From contig FN649730.1 in assembly GCA_000310025.1 (NCBI GenBank), forward strand, positions 1,804,685-1,828,601: a DNA stretch of 23,917 bases, given 5' to 3'. The stretch's first letter is position 1; every line of letters begins with the position of its first letter. Shown piece after piece: positions 16,466-23,917 of the stretch. Position numbers and translations under genes: made by a program. The stretch comes from Ectocarpus siliculosus. Taxonomy: Eukaryota > Sar > Phaeophyceae > Ectocarpales > Ectocarpaceae. The notes under the pieces are model-generated. The model did not search any database. It was not told the DNA's origin and saw only the letters and a list, made by a program, of their open reading frames with translations.

Positions 16466-16713
16466 ATGCCCGCGACAAGCACCATCCCGCTCGATGACTT
16501 GCCGGGAGCACCGGAACATGGCGATGCCCTGTTCGCCTTTTCTGTGCACGGCTTGGGAGGTTCTAAGATCGCAGCGAACAAAAGCCTCAAGGGCATGATG
16601 GCTTCCGAAGTCGCGCCGCCGCAGCAGCAGCAGCAAAAGGAGGCGCCCAAGAAAGGCTGGCTTTCGTCCCTCAACACCGCCGTGGTCGGTGAAAGACAAG
16701 AGGTTGTCACACT
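16466..16713 (+). CDS. Gene 3 exon 1 (start)
   Basis: It begins MPATSTIPLDDLPG, contains ALFAFSVHGLGG and a QQQQQ run, and ends WLSSLNTAVVGERQEVVT plus two bases. The donor is ACACT|GTGAGT. Without splicing, the frame ends at TGA 16715-16717, so the product would be only 83 residues. In-phase joining to 17662 favours splicing. Confidence 0.65.
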
Positions 16714-19700
16714 GTGAGTCGTTGTGTGGGATTGCTGTGAGGTGGTTAGGATAAAAGGATGGTATGTACGCTTGGCTTGGAGGTGTAGACTCCACGCGGC
16801 ACTTTCTGCGCGGTTTTCACCAAACCGCACAGGTCATCCATGATTGTATGATTGTTACTATAAAACAGTAGTGCGATCACGCCGTACAACTACTGCTGTA
16901 CCGCCGAAATTTTCACTTGAGAAAACAGTTTTTGGCGTGTGTGTTTCTGGGGCATTGTGCGAGAACGCGCTGGAGTCGGAACGTTGCTATGCGTTGTGCG
17001 AGAACGCGCTGGGTCGGAACGTTGCTACAATATGCGTTGAAGAACTCATCGTACATGCCATACTCAGAACACACCTTGCAGCAGGTCAGCAATATATTGC
17101 GACAGCCGTTGCTGGCAGCGCACCCTCCATGCGAATACCTCACGTCGCTTCGCGCTTGGTGATGTGAGAGCCTGGTCCGGTGGAAATCCGGCGTGCTCCG
17201 TCCCGGCTTTGTAGGGATGCGAGGTCACTGGATTAACGACAACTACAGCATGCACGCCCCCCCCCCCCCCTTGTCCCCGATACCCGGTTTGCGGGATCCC
17301 TCCTCCCAAAATTGTAGGGATGGCGAGGTCAATGGTCTAACGACCAAAGCATGCATTTGCATGGGTGAAACTCCCTCGTCCTCTCCCTCCCTCCCCGTGT
17401 CCAAAACCTTCTGCGCATGCGTGCATACACAGCAGTTAGCGCCCGCACTTCGGAACATCTATTTTTTTTTGCCTAGGCTGGAGTTCGTAGGCCTAGGGTT
17501 ATGCTATGAATGGCGGCTTATAGGTGGTTTAGTGTAACGGTTCTTAACCGAGCTCACCAATGGTCCTCAAGTTCTCCGTTTTTTTTCACTTTTTCAAGGC
17601 TCTTTTTCTTAACTCCCAAGTTCTTAAAGTGCGTGCGCTAACTGCAACATGTTTGTCTCAGGATGCTGACTCTCTCAGCGAGCGAGGAAACATCAGCAAC
17701 GCCGGCCGCCGGAGGGGGGGGGATGCCAGGGATGCCTGCCCCGCCCGCCCTGGCTCGCCGATCGACAGGGGACCGGCCCCTCTCCGTCGTGCCGGCGAGA
17801 TCGGCGATGCTGCTGGCCGGCGGCAGACCTAACACCCCCACCGTCTTTTACCAGTCGGAGCACAGGACCTTCGGGCAGCAACCCGTGTCGCCCGCCGCCG
17901 TTAGCCGATCGGCATCCCCGTCCGGGTTTCCGGACGGCGGAGGGGAGGGTGGGGTGGAGGGAGGAAAGCAGCGGCCGATGACCATGTCGGAGGAGGGGAT
18001 CGTGCATTTTTCGATCCCCGCGAGGGTTCCGGGGAACAGGGGTTCCGGGACGAACGGAGGCGGGGATGGGGGGGGGGGTGAAGAAACGATGGTTGTTTTT
18101 GTGGTGGAGCTGTGGCAGGTCGTCAACCGTTCTCGTCGGGTGAGAAAGTGTTATCGCGTTTCGTCGTTCCTTCCCGTGATGCCACTCGGGCTGGTTGTTT
18201 TTTTTATGATGTTGGTGTGTTCGTTGTGAAACGCGCAGAAGGGAAAATACGAAAATACTCAACAGTCCCGCCCGCTTCATGGACGCCCCATCTTTTTCAC
18301 GAGCATGGTGACCCCGCAGATCGTAAAACAATACAGGGGTGCAATTTTTTCGGATGCTTCCCCGCTTTGAGGACGCTATTGTTGAAGAGAAGCCATGAGT
18401 GTCTATAAGGTGGGACCTTGATTGTGAGCGTAAAACCAAGCGTTTATCCCCAGAAAATGGCATGTGTTGCTCTGTTGTGTGTCTTGTCTCTTAATGATGG
18501 TCGTCCGACATCCGGCTCCGTTGCACCGCGCTTGCGAAAGGCCCTGTGGGGATCGCTAACTCTGTCCTGGGATAACCTGATGGCCGTGCCAACGGGCCCG
18601 CGAAAGGTGAGGGAGAGGTGGACCATTGCTTGTGCCTTGGGGAAGAGGTTGCGGTCTAGTGCTGTACAGAAGTTATCACGAGGTGATGGTATTAGGCACC
18701 GGTGGCCTGCAACGAACTATTGGCTGCAAATGGTTCGAGTTTTTCTATTGCTATTTTTTCTTACCAGCACCCAACGAATTCGTCTCTATCAACAGACAAG
18801 GACTCCAGCATAGCCTTGACTTCATTATGTACATGACCAACCTGTGCAGTCTCTGAGCAGCATAGTCCACAGTGATACTCTCGACACCTTTTCTCTGAGC
18901 AGCATAGTCTACTGCGGTACTCTCGATACCGTGGGGAGGTGGTTTGAATGGACTCGGCGAGTCTCGGCGGAGAGTAGACGATATGTATACACATATTCAC
19001 CACCCTCGGTTAATCACAGCTTGCCTTAATGCTCGAGGCTTGCCTACACCCGGGCTATTGTTTATCACGGCTTACACTAGCGCTTGATTGAGGCTTGCCA
19101 GAACGGCGCATCCCTCCCTGGCGCCCAGTAAGACAGTACCCATCCCCTACGCAATCCTTTGCTTCGCGGCTGGCGTGGCGCGCTTTCGTCATGAGATGTG
19201 GAGCTGTAGGTACAGCCAACCCTCCTTCGGCAGGAATGAACCCTCCCAACACAGCATCTCACCACCTGCTCCCTCCCTCGTCGACGTACCCCCCTCCCCC
19301 CCCCCCCGGCCGAACAGTGCGGCGTGTTTAGCGGGCTTCAGTCAGAGCGGTACCCGACAGCCTTCCTTGCGGTGAGGCGGGTTTATCCGCCGCTCCCCCG
19401 GCCCCTGTCCATGTCCCCACGGGGGGTGTCCAACCCGGCCGTCGAGAAGTTCAACCCCATGGTCACCTTCTTCACTGCCATCAGGTTAGGCGGTCCGCGA
19501 CGTCATGGGGAATCTTGACTTCCATAGGTTGCGTAAGATGACACACACACACCCTGGACCCAATTTTGGACCGCCTTCGCGCGATTATTAAGTTTTGCGA
19601 GGAGTTGGAACGGGGAGGGGAGACGCAGACCCTACTCCCTAACCCCAACCCTATAACCCAACTTCCCCGATTGTATATTTACTCAGCATGTTTACATAAT

Positions 19701-22700
19701 GCGGAAAACCCTGCGAGGGCTACGGTAATTTTCAGGGCTCAGGTTAGGCGCTCCACCAATGAACAACGCCGTGGGAACAGCAATGGACTACCGTAGATTG
19801 CGGTAGATACCACACCCCCTGGACCGAGTTTTAAAAAGCTCGGTTGCTCTGCGGGAAAAAAAGGCGACGGTGGTGGCTTTTGAACCGCCTCTCGGTCGAG
19901 ACCTTTTTCCGAAAATGAATTATTGTGGTTGCTGTGGCATCCGTAACTTCACGTCGAGCTTTGACAATTGGTCAAAAGGGGGTTGAATGTCTTATTGTAT
20001 GGTACAACGTACGGTATGTAGATTAAAGGAGTAGCATCCACGGCTGGGCATAGGTCTTCAGGGAACCCTGTTTGTGAGAGAGAGGGCGGGAGGCATGCTC
20101 GATGGTACGCGTTTGCAGTGGAACCTGCCAAAGTTGCAAGCTGGAAGCCGGTTCTCTCAAGATGTGTGGAGGACAAGTTAGCGTCGGTGGGCATCGCGTG
20201 GCACAGGCATGGTTTCAACGCGACCCATGGTTGTGCCGCATTCCACGGATTGCACCGCACCCGAAACCGCGCTTCCTTCCCTCGACCACTCTCAAAACGT
20301 GACGGTAAATATATCGGGTACATGTACCTTCCCGCGCCATCCCCAAACCCAATCTGCAGGACCCCCCCCCCCCCCCCTCCCCGCCCACCACCGTTTTTCT
20401 ATTTTTTATGCTCTATATTTTCGAAGGCGAGTGACTGATGGCGCCGGTGCGGAAGAGGACGCTGATTGGTTTGGGGGGGCAAGCGGGTTTGGAGCGGGGG
20501 GTAGCGGGAGCGGTGACAGCGGCGGCAGCGGCGGCGGCGACGGTGGTGTAGGCAGCTCGTTAACGGCGTCCGCGGAGGCGTGGGAGCTGGTGGTGTGCCA
20601 GGAGCTTGCCGTGGAGGGAAAGTATACCTTCAAGGCGAGTGGGTGCAATTAACTGTGAAGCCCCCGATGCTTCGTCGTCGTTGTTGCTGCTGCTGCTGCT
20701 GCAGTTTTGCTGTGGTTCTGGCATTTCTGTTGTCGATGTTGATCGTAGATGCGTGACGCCGCCGGGTTCCCTGAGATGGGAGAGTCTACATCTCCTCCAC
20801 GGCCACACAAAATAACAATTGTTTATTCCCGCCGCGCTCAGATCAAACATGGTACACCCTTCCCCCTCCAACTTCCTCCCGCCCCCCCAGTGGGCTATGA
20901 ACGGCGGGCAGTGACATCGAGAAGATAAGGTAGACTTTTTTTATCCACCTTTGGCAAAGTAGGAAGAGAACGGTTGGCCATCGGTGATCGATCTTGTGCT
21001 CCGCCCTCTCGAGGACGCGTGGTCAATGGTTTAAAACAGCTGAGGCATGCAAAGGATAAGTCACGCCCCCCCCCTCCGTCCCGGCTTTGAAGCGACGCGA
21101 GGTCAATGGTCTAACGACTACGGCATGCACGACAATGAGTACCCCCCCCCCCGCCCCCCCCCCTCCCCCCCCTCTCCAGATCCCGCTGCAGTTCCTTTTC
21201 CCGGTGCACAACTCCCTCAAGCACGCGGCCCTGGCGTGGCGCGCAAGAGCAAGGAAGGAGCGACACCGGCAGGGTCTCTTCTCGGCAGACGAAGAGGCGT
21301 TCGCCCACGGCATGGTCGTGGTCCACGTGAGCGTCTCCAGGGCCAGGGGGCTGGGTCCCATTGCGGCTGCGGCCGCGGCTACCGCTGCCACCGCCGGGGC
21401 GCCGCAGAGTGCGCAGCTGCTGGGGGGTGGGGCTGATGCTGGTGGTGGCGGGGCAACGTCTAACAACCCGGGGCAGGCGTCTCCCGTGGGGCAGGCGTCT
21501 TCTGGGACCGGAGGAGGGAGAGAGGGGTTACCGGCGGCTGGCGGGGGCAGGGGGGGTCTGGTGGGCCTGGGGATCGAGGGGGCCAAGGTGTCTTCCTCGA
21601 TGAGGGCGTTCGGGGGGAGGATGAAGGGGATGGGGGTGAAGGCGGTGGCGATGGCGAGGATAGCGTCTCAGGCGAGCCCGGCGGCGCACCTGAGGCTCGG
21701 CGCTGTCTCCTCGGAGGAGAAGATTCTTCGACAGGTGTGTGTGCGTGCGTGCATGTGCGTGTGCTTTTATTTTTAGCATCGACCGCGCTAACCGGCTGGC
21801 CAATGAAAAGACGTCAGCGTGTGCGTGTGTGTGAGTCTCTACGTAGGAGGTGTGAGTCTATGTACTTGTTTTTGCCTGGTTGGCGTCACACGCAATAAGC
21901 GGCTGGCCCAGAAGATTCTTCGCCAGGTGTGCGTGCATGCGTGTGTGTTTGTGTGTGTGTGTTTATTTTTCTTCATTGGCATCCACCGCGCTAACCGGCT
22001 GACCAATGAAAAGACAATACGTCAGTCTCAGTGCTGTTGAGATCACAAAATGCTGCTAAAGGCCATGATCGGGTACCCCGTGAGAGGGGGCGTGAAGGCG
22101 CGTGTGTGTGTGTTGTCTTGATTACCATCGACCGCTCTGACCTTCTGACCAATGGAAAGACGTCAGTCTCAGTCTTGTAAGCGGGATAAATAAAAAAACT
22201 TTCTAATGAAAGGGTAAGGGTTCTACCGACGGCGTGAGTCGACGTCGAACGCGCGCTAAGCGGCCGGCTTCGGCAGGAGTGCGTACGTGCATGCGTGTGC
22301 GTGTGAGTCTACCGTACGTGGCATGACTTGAGATACCACACCCCCTGGACCGATTTTTCAAAGCTTGATCACTCCACACCATGCCATACCATACCATATA
22401 CCATACCATACCGTAGGTGACACAAGATACCACACCCCCTGGACCGATTTTTCAAAGCTTGATCACTCCACACCGTGCCATACCATACCATATACCATAC
22501 CATACCGTAGGTGACACAAGATACCACACCCCCTGGACCGATTTCCCAAAGCTCGATTACTCCACGGCAGAAAATAGTGGTGCCGAGAACGCCGGTGTTG
22601 TTGGAACCGCCGCGTCGAGAGCTTTCCGAAAGTCGTTTGATTTATGCACCCTCTTCGTCGTGGAGTAATCGCAAGAGCTTTGAAAATCGGTCCAGAGGGT

Positions 22701-23389
22701 GTGGTATCTTGCGTCACCTCCGTTATGTATTTCTCTGTACTAATTGGCGCCGACCGCTTAATGCGGCTGGCCCGTGAGAAGACGTCAGTCTCCAAGCGGC
22801 TGCAAATGGAAAACGGTGCTAAAGCGACTGGCCCATCCATCAGAAGATGACAGCCTCAGTGCGGCTAAAAAACGGAGAACGCTTCTGTAGGCCATGATCC
22901 GGGACCTCGTGAGGGGGGGGTCATGTGTGAATGTTGCTATGTTTTTAATCACTCGCGTTATCCGGCTGTATCTCTTCGAGAGATGTCGGTCCTGGCACGA
23001 CAATACAACAAGAGGAAGGCGCAGAAGCCTCGGTAAAGGGTTGGACACCTGCTTCTGCTGTAGGTTCAAGAATCTTTGCGAAAAGAGTAAGCCATGAGTG
23101 CATATGGTTTTTGTGTGTTTTTTTCGAAGCTATTCTCAGCGAAACGATAGCGAAAACGAAAAAGTGCGTGCGTTTCGTGTAAATGTTCGCCGTTGTGAAC
23201 TTTTTTTCTTGTTTTGGAGGTTATGTAGGCGTTTCAGACTTGGCCAACCTTTCGGTTCTCAGGACCAACACCACTCCAAGCAATGCCCACCCACCTGAGT
23301 TTCAAGTTTAAGCTTTCCCCCAATAGACTACCACAGCAAGCCAGTGTGCCGTTTTCCCAGCCAATCAAGAGTGTTTCGTCCCCGGTGAA
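16466..23389 (+). CDS. Gene 3: large multi-exon protein, 5' part (7 exons, 645 aa seen)
   Basis: The exons are 16466-16713, 17662-18139, 18454-18606, 19342-19484, 20427-20634, 21180-21734 and 23238-23389. Junction phases are 2, 0, 0, 2, 0 and 0, and a phase 2 donor ends the last. The first ATG has A at -3 and an in-frame TGA upstream (16434-16436). Strand-like segments (ALFAFSVHGLGGSK, TMVVFVVELWQV, KMACVALLCVLSLNDG, MVVVHVSVSRARGL) alternate with Gly/Ala/Ser/Pro-rich inserts and a five-Gln run. The MVVVHVSVSRARGL piece (about 454-467) resembles the first strand of C2 domains, which bind membranes or proteins. A C2-bearing enzyme such as an inositol polyphosphate 4-phosphatase is one hypothesis, but no catalytic motif is in the window. 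The 3' end is missing. Confidence 0.6.
16955..17033. repeat. 39-bp tandem duplication
   Basis: TTGTGCGAGAACGCGCTGG occurs at 16955 and 16994. Both copies continue with GTCGGAACGTTGCTA, so the two are nearly identical. Confidence 0.9.
17439..17638. mobile_element. ~200-bp inverted-repeat element, uninterrupted copy
   Basis: The left end is GCGCCCGCACTTCGGAAC and the right end AAGTTCTTAAAGTGCGTGCG. The middle (GGTTATGCTATGAATGGCGG, TTTAGTGTAACGGTTCTTAA) matches the copy at 11631-12058. Confidence 0.75.
17662..18139 (+). CDS. Gene 3 exon 2
   Basis: The acceptor is TTTGTCTCAG|G. It reads LMLTLSASEETSATP, a Gly/Pro/Ala-rich part, NTPTVFYQSEHRTFGQQ, a Ser/Gly-rich part, GIVHFSIPAR, and TMVVFVVELWQV. 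I placed the donor at CGTCGG|GTGAGA (phase 0). CAG|GTCGTC at 18118 is also phase 0 and would drop seven residues. Confidence 0.65.
18140..18453 (+). other. Gene 3 intron 2
   Basis: GT-AG, 314 bp, with no recognisable repeat. The acceptor is TTTATCCCCAG|AAA. Confidence 0.55.
18454..18606 (+). CDS. Gene 3 exon 3
   Basis: 51 codons, phase 0 at both ends. It reads KMACVALLCVLSLNDGRP then RKALWGSLTLSWDNLMAVP. Donor CGAAAG|GTGAGG. The alternation of hydrophobic residues suggests beta strands. Confidence 0.6.
18607..19341 (+). other. Gene 3 intron 3
   Basis: GT-AG, 735 bp. It contains a 42-bp tandem duplication (TCTCTGAGCAGCATAGTC at 18850 and 18892), a short GGCTTGCC repeat (about 19018-19101), and a poly-C tract (about 19289-19307) before the acceptor. 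Confidence 0.55.
19342..19484 (+). CDS. Gene 3 exon 4
   Basis: It reads SERYPTAFLAVRRVYPPL, then VSNPAVEKFNPMVTFFTAI plus AG. Donor CATCAG|GTTAGG. The acceptor GGGCTTCAG|TCA is chosen because it keeps phase 0 with exon 3; other AGs lie nearby, so this start is the least certain in gene 3. Confidence 0.5.
19485..20426 (+). other. Gene 3 intron 4
   Basis: GT-AG, 942 bp. It contains a solo left end of the MITE (about 19529-19565), a full MITE (19791-20014), and a poly-C tract (about 20361-20376) before the acceptor. Confidence 0.55.
19791..20014. mobile_element. MITE copy in gene 3 intron 4
   Basis: The left end CCGTAGATTGCGGTAGATAC and the right end TACAACGTACGG are flanked by TA (19789-19790 and 20015-20016). 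The left half is well conserved (CACACCCCCTGGACCGAG). Confidence 0.75.
20427..20634 (+). CDS. Gene 3 exon 5
   Basis: The acceptor is ATTTTCGAAG|G. It completes an Arg codon, then has 69 codons: RVTDGAGAEEDADWFGG, a Gly/Ser run, and AWELVVCQELAVEGKYTFK. It ends at AAG|GCGAGT, a GC-type donor. The phase with exon 4 (AG plus G) is exact. Confidence 0.65.
20635..21179 (+). other. Gene 3 intron 5, GC-AG type
   Basis: 545 bp, from GCGAGT to CTCTCCAG. It contains CTG repeats (about 20687-20702) and the composite TGCATGCC element in inverse orientation (20938-21145). A poly-C run (about 21142-21178) forms the pyrimidine tract. Confidence 0.55.
20938..21145 (-). mobile_element. Composite TGCATGCC element, copy B (inverted)
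   Basis: The reverse complement follows the same order as 13585-13800: two TGCATGCC modules, CGCGTCCTCGAGAGG, GATCACCGATGGCCAA and CTACTTTGCCAAAGGTGG. It is diverged by substitutions and small indels. Confidence 0.75.
21180..21734 (+). CDS. Gene 3 exon 6
   Basis: 185 codons, phase 0 at both ends. It reads IPLQFLFPVHNSLKHAALAW, a basic stretch (RARARKERHRQG), then HGMVVVHVSVSRARGLGPI, which resembles the first strand of a C2 domain. Long Ala and Gly/Ser-rich inserts follow, then MKGMGVKAVAMARIASQA and SSEEKILRQ. Donor CGACAG|GTGTGT. A GT-rich tract follows the donor at once. Confidence 0.7.
21719..22100. repeat. 192-bp duplication covering exon 6 end and donor
   Basis: GAAGATTCTTCGACAGGTGTG at 21719 recurs as GAAGATTCTTCGCCAGGTGTG at 21911. 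GT-rich sequence follows each, then the GCATCGACCGCGCTAACCGG block (21776 and about 21980). Confidence 0.85.
21735..23237 (+). other. Gene 3 intron 6
   Basis: GT-AG, 1,503 bp. It is almost wholly repeats: the exon-end duplication, five decayed copies of the ACCGCGCTAACCGGCTGGCC / AAGACGTCAGTCTCAG block (about 21776, 21980, 22123, 22745 and 22822), MITE ends and a MITE (22312-22723). Confidence 0.6.
22312..22723. mobile_element. MITE with its left end triplicated
   Basis: Left ends start at about 22312, 22411 and 22505. The repeats between them are 94-99 bp and include CCATA-rich linkers. The third left end is followed by the interior and a right end (CTTGCGTCACCTCCG then TTA), giving one full element at 22505-22723. 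Confidence 0.8.
23238..23389 (+). CDS. Gene 3 exon 7 (last in window)
   Basis: The acceptor is GGCGTTTCAG|ACT, phase 0. It reads TWPTFRFSGPTPLQAMP, THLSFKFKLSPNRLPQQ and ASVPFSQPIKSVSSPV plus AA. The donor is GTGAA|GTGAGT. If not spliced, the frame stops at TGA 23391-23393, one codon after Lys, so this could instead be the gene's end. Confidence 0.5.
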
Positions 23390-23917
23390 GTGAGTGCTTT
23401 TTGTGCTGGATACAAGATTTGCTGCACCTGTGATTGCTGCTGCTACAGTAGATGGTCGTGCCTTTTCGACGGCGTTCCCTCAAGGTAAACGGAGGTGGAT
23501 GAGGCGATGGCTAGAGGAAGGTGCCTCCTGGCTGCCATACACTGCCAATGAGTATTCGTCCCTGACTCTCACAGTCGACAGGTTCTACAGCAGTAGCGTC
23601 TTTTGGCATCGAACGCGACGATACAACAACAGACCATGGCAATACAGTAGAGGTTCCTGTTTAGTGCCGTTGAATAGTGCCGTTGAATAGTGCCGGTATG
23701 GTGCCGGCGTTTTCGGCTCGCACGCACTGGAATACCAAGTCGTTCTGTCTTTGAATAGTGCCGGTGAAATTTCGGCTCACACCCCGGCACAAAATAGGGA
23801 CCTCTACTACCGTAGCAGCAAATGGCAACGGCGGCAACAGCAAAGCAGCACCAATAACAACGTCAACATCTGCATCTGACGTATTCTACCTCCCCCCCCC
23901 CCCCCCCCCCCCCACGG
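23390..23917 (+). other. Gene 3 intron 7 or downstream region
   Basis: No exon is recognised. It contains a GTGCCGG-type element (23648-23811) and ends in a long poly-C run (about 23892-23913). Confidence 0.4.
23648..23811. mobile_element. GTGCCGG-ended inverted-repeat element, copy 3
   Basis: The left end GTAGAGGTTCCTGTTTAGTG and right end TAGGGACCTCTAC are inverted repeats. Inside are three GAATAGTGCCGGT-like units and GGAATACCAAGTCGTTCTGT, the inverse of the motif at 6450-6478. Confidence 0.75.

Larger units (their letters stand above)
16714..17661 (+). other. Gene 3 intron 1
   Basis: GT-AG, 948 bp. It contains a 39-bp tandem duplication (TTGTGCGAGAACGCG at 16955 and 16994), two copies of the TGCATGCC module (about 17190-17260 and 17305-17375), and the ~200-bp inverted-repeat element (17439-17638). 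Confidence 0.6.

Noticed and set aside
17693-18463. 256-residue minus-strand ORF opposite gene 3 exon 2
   Set aside because: Antisense shadow of a GC-rich exon; the plus frame joins in phase to its neighbours.
19632-19665. CCCTAACCCCAACCCTATAACCC, telomere-like
   Set aside because: Only a few imperfect units inside an intron; too short to call an interstitial telomere.

Overview
The window looks like nuclear DNA of a eukaryote with an intron-rich genome. Coding exons are short (about 70-560 bp) and separated by introns of about 300-1,850 bp. Exon ends carry GT-AG signals (one GC-AG), and reading phases agree across every junction I propose. Adjacent genes alternate strands. The noncoding DNA is full of minisatellites, CTG/CAG, GA, GT and poly-C tracts, and short inverted-repeat elements. 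This style fits a brown alga or related stramenopile (Ectocarpus-like). That placement is inference from architecture, not from a sequence match.

Three genes can be assembled. (1) A plus-strand coiled-coil gene, of which only the 3' part is present: exons 393-513, 1479-1603 and 2076-2262, with the stop at 2262. (2) A minus-strand gene of eight exons (15688 down to 7659) encoding a protein of about 400 residues with three S1 RNA-binding (OB-fold) repeats, a basic linker and an acidic tail. It is the best-supported gene here, because all seven introns join in phase and rebuild S1 motifs across the junctions. (3) A plus-strand gene starting at 16466, with seven exons to 23389 (645 residues so far) and continuing beyond the window. 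It has possible C2-like strands and long Gly/Ala/Pro/Ser-rich inserts. Genes 1 and 2 converge across 5.4 kb of repeat-rich DNA (2263-7658). Genes 2 and 3 are head to head across about 0.6-0.8 kb (15689-16465).

Repeat layout: a poly-C minisatellite at 110-360; a CTG/TTG duplication at 1661-1925; a 45-bp array at 2233-2640 that begins inside the last codons of gene 1; a 107-bp array at 4131-4558; a second 45-bp array at 7189-7413; and a ~108-bp array at 10553-11420. Dispersed families: a ~220-bp MITE with a TA target site (at least six copies, five in introns), a ~200-bp inverted-repeat element (three copies, one interrupted by the MITE), a GTGCCGG-ended family, and a composite element around a TGCATGCC module.

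The most striking feature is that tandem duplications sit on exon edges. Exon 5 of the S1 gene has at least six decayed copies of its own 3' splice site and exon start upstream, and a copy of its 5' splice site downstream. Exon 6 of gene 3 has its last codons and donor copied 192 bp downstream. The stop-codon region of gene 1 is unit one of a minisatellite. I saw no tRNA, rRNA, CRISPR array or intact transposase gene.
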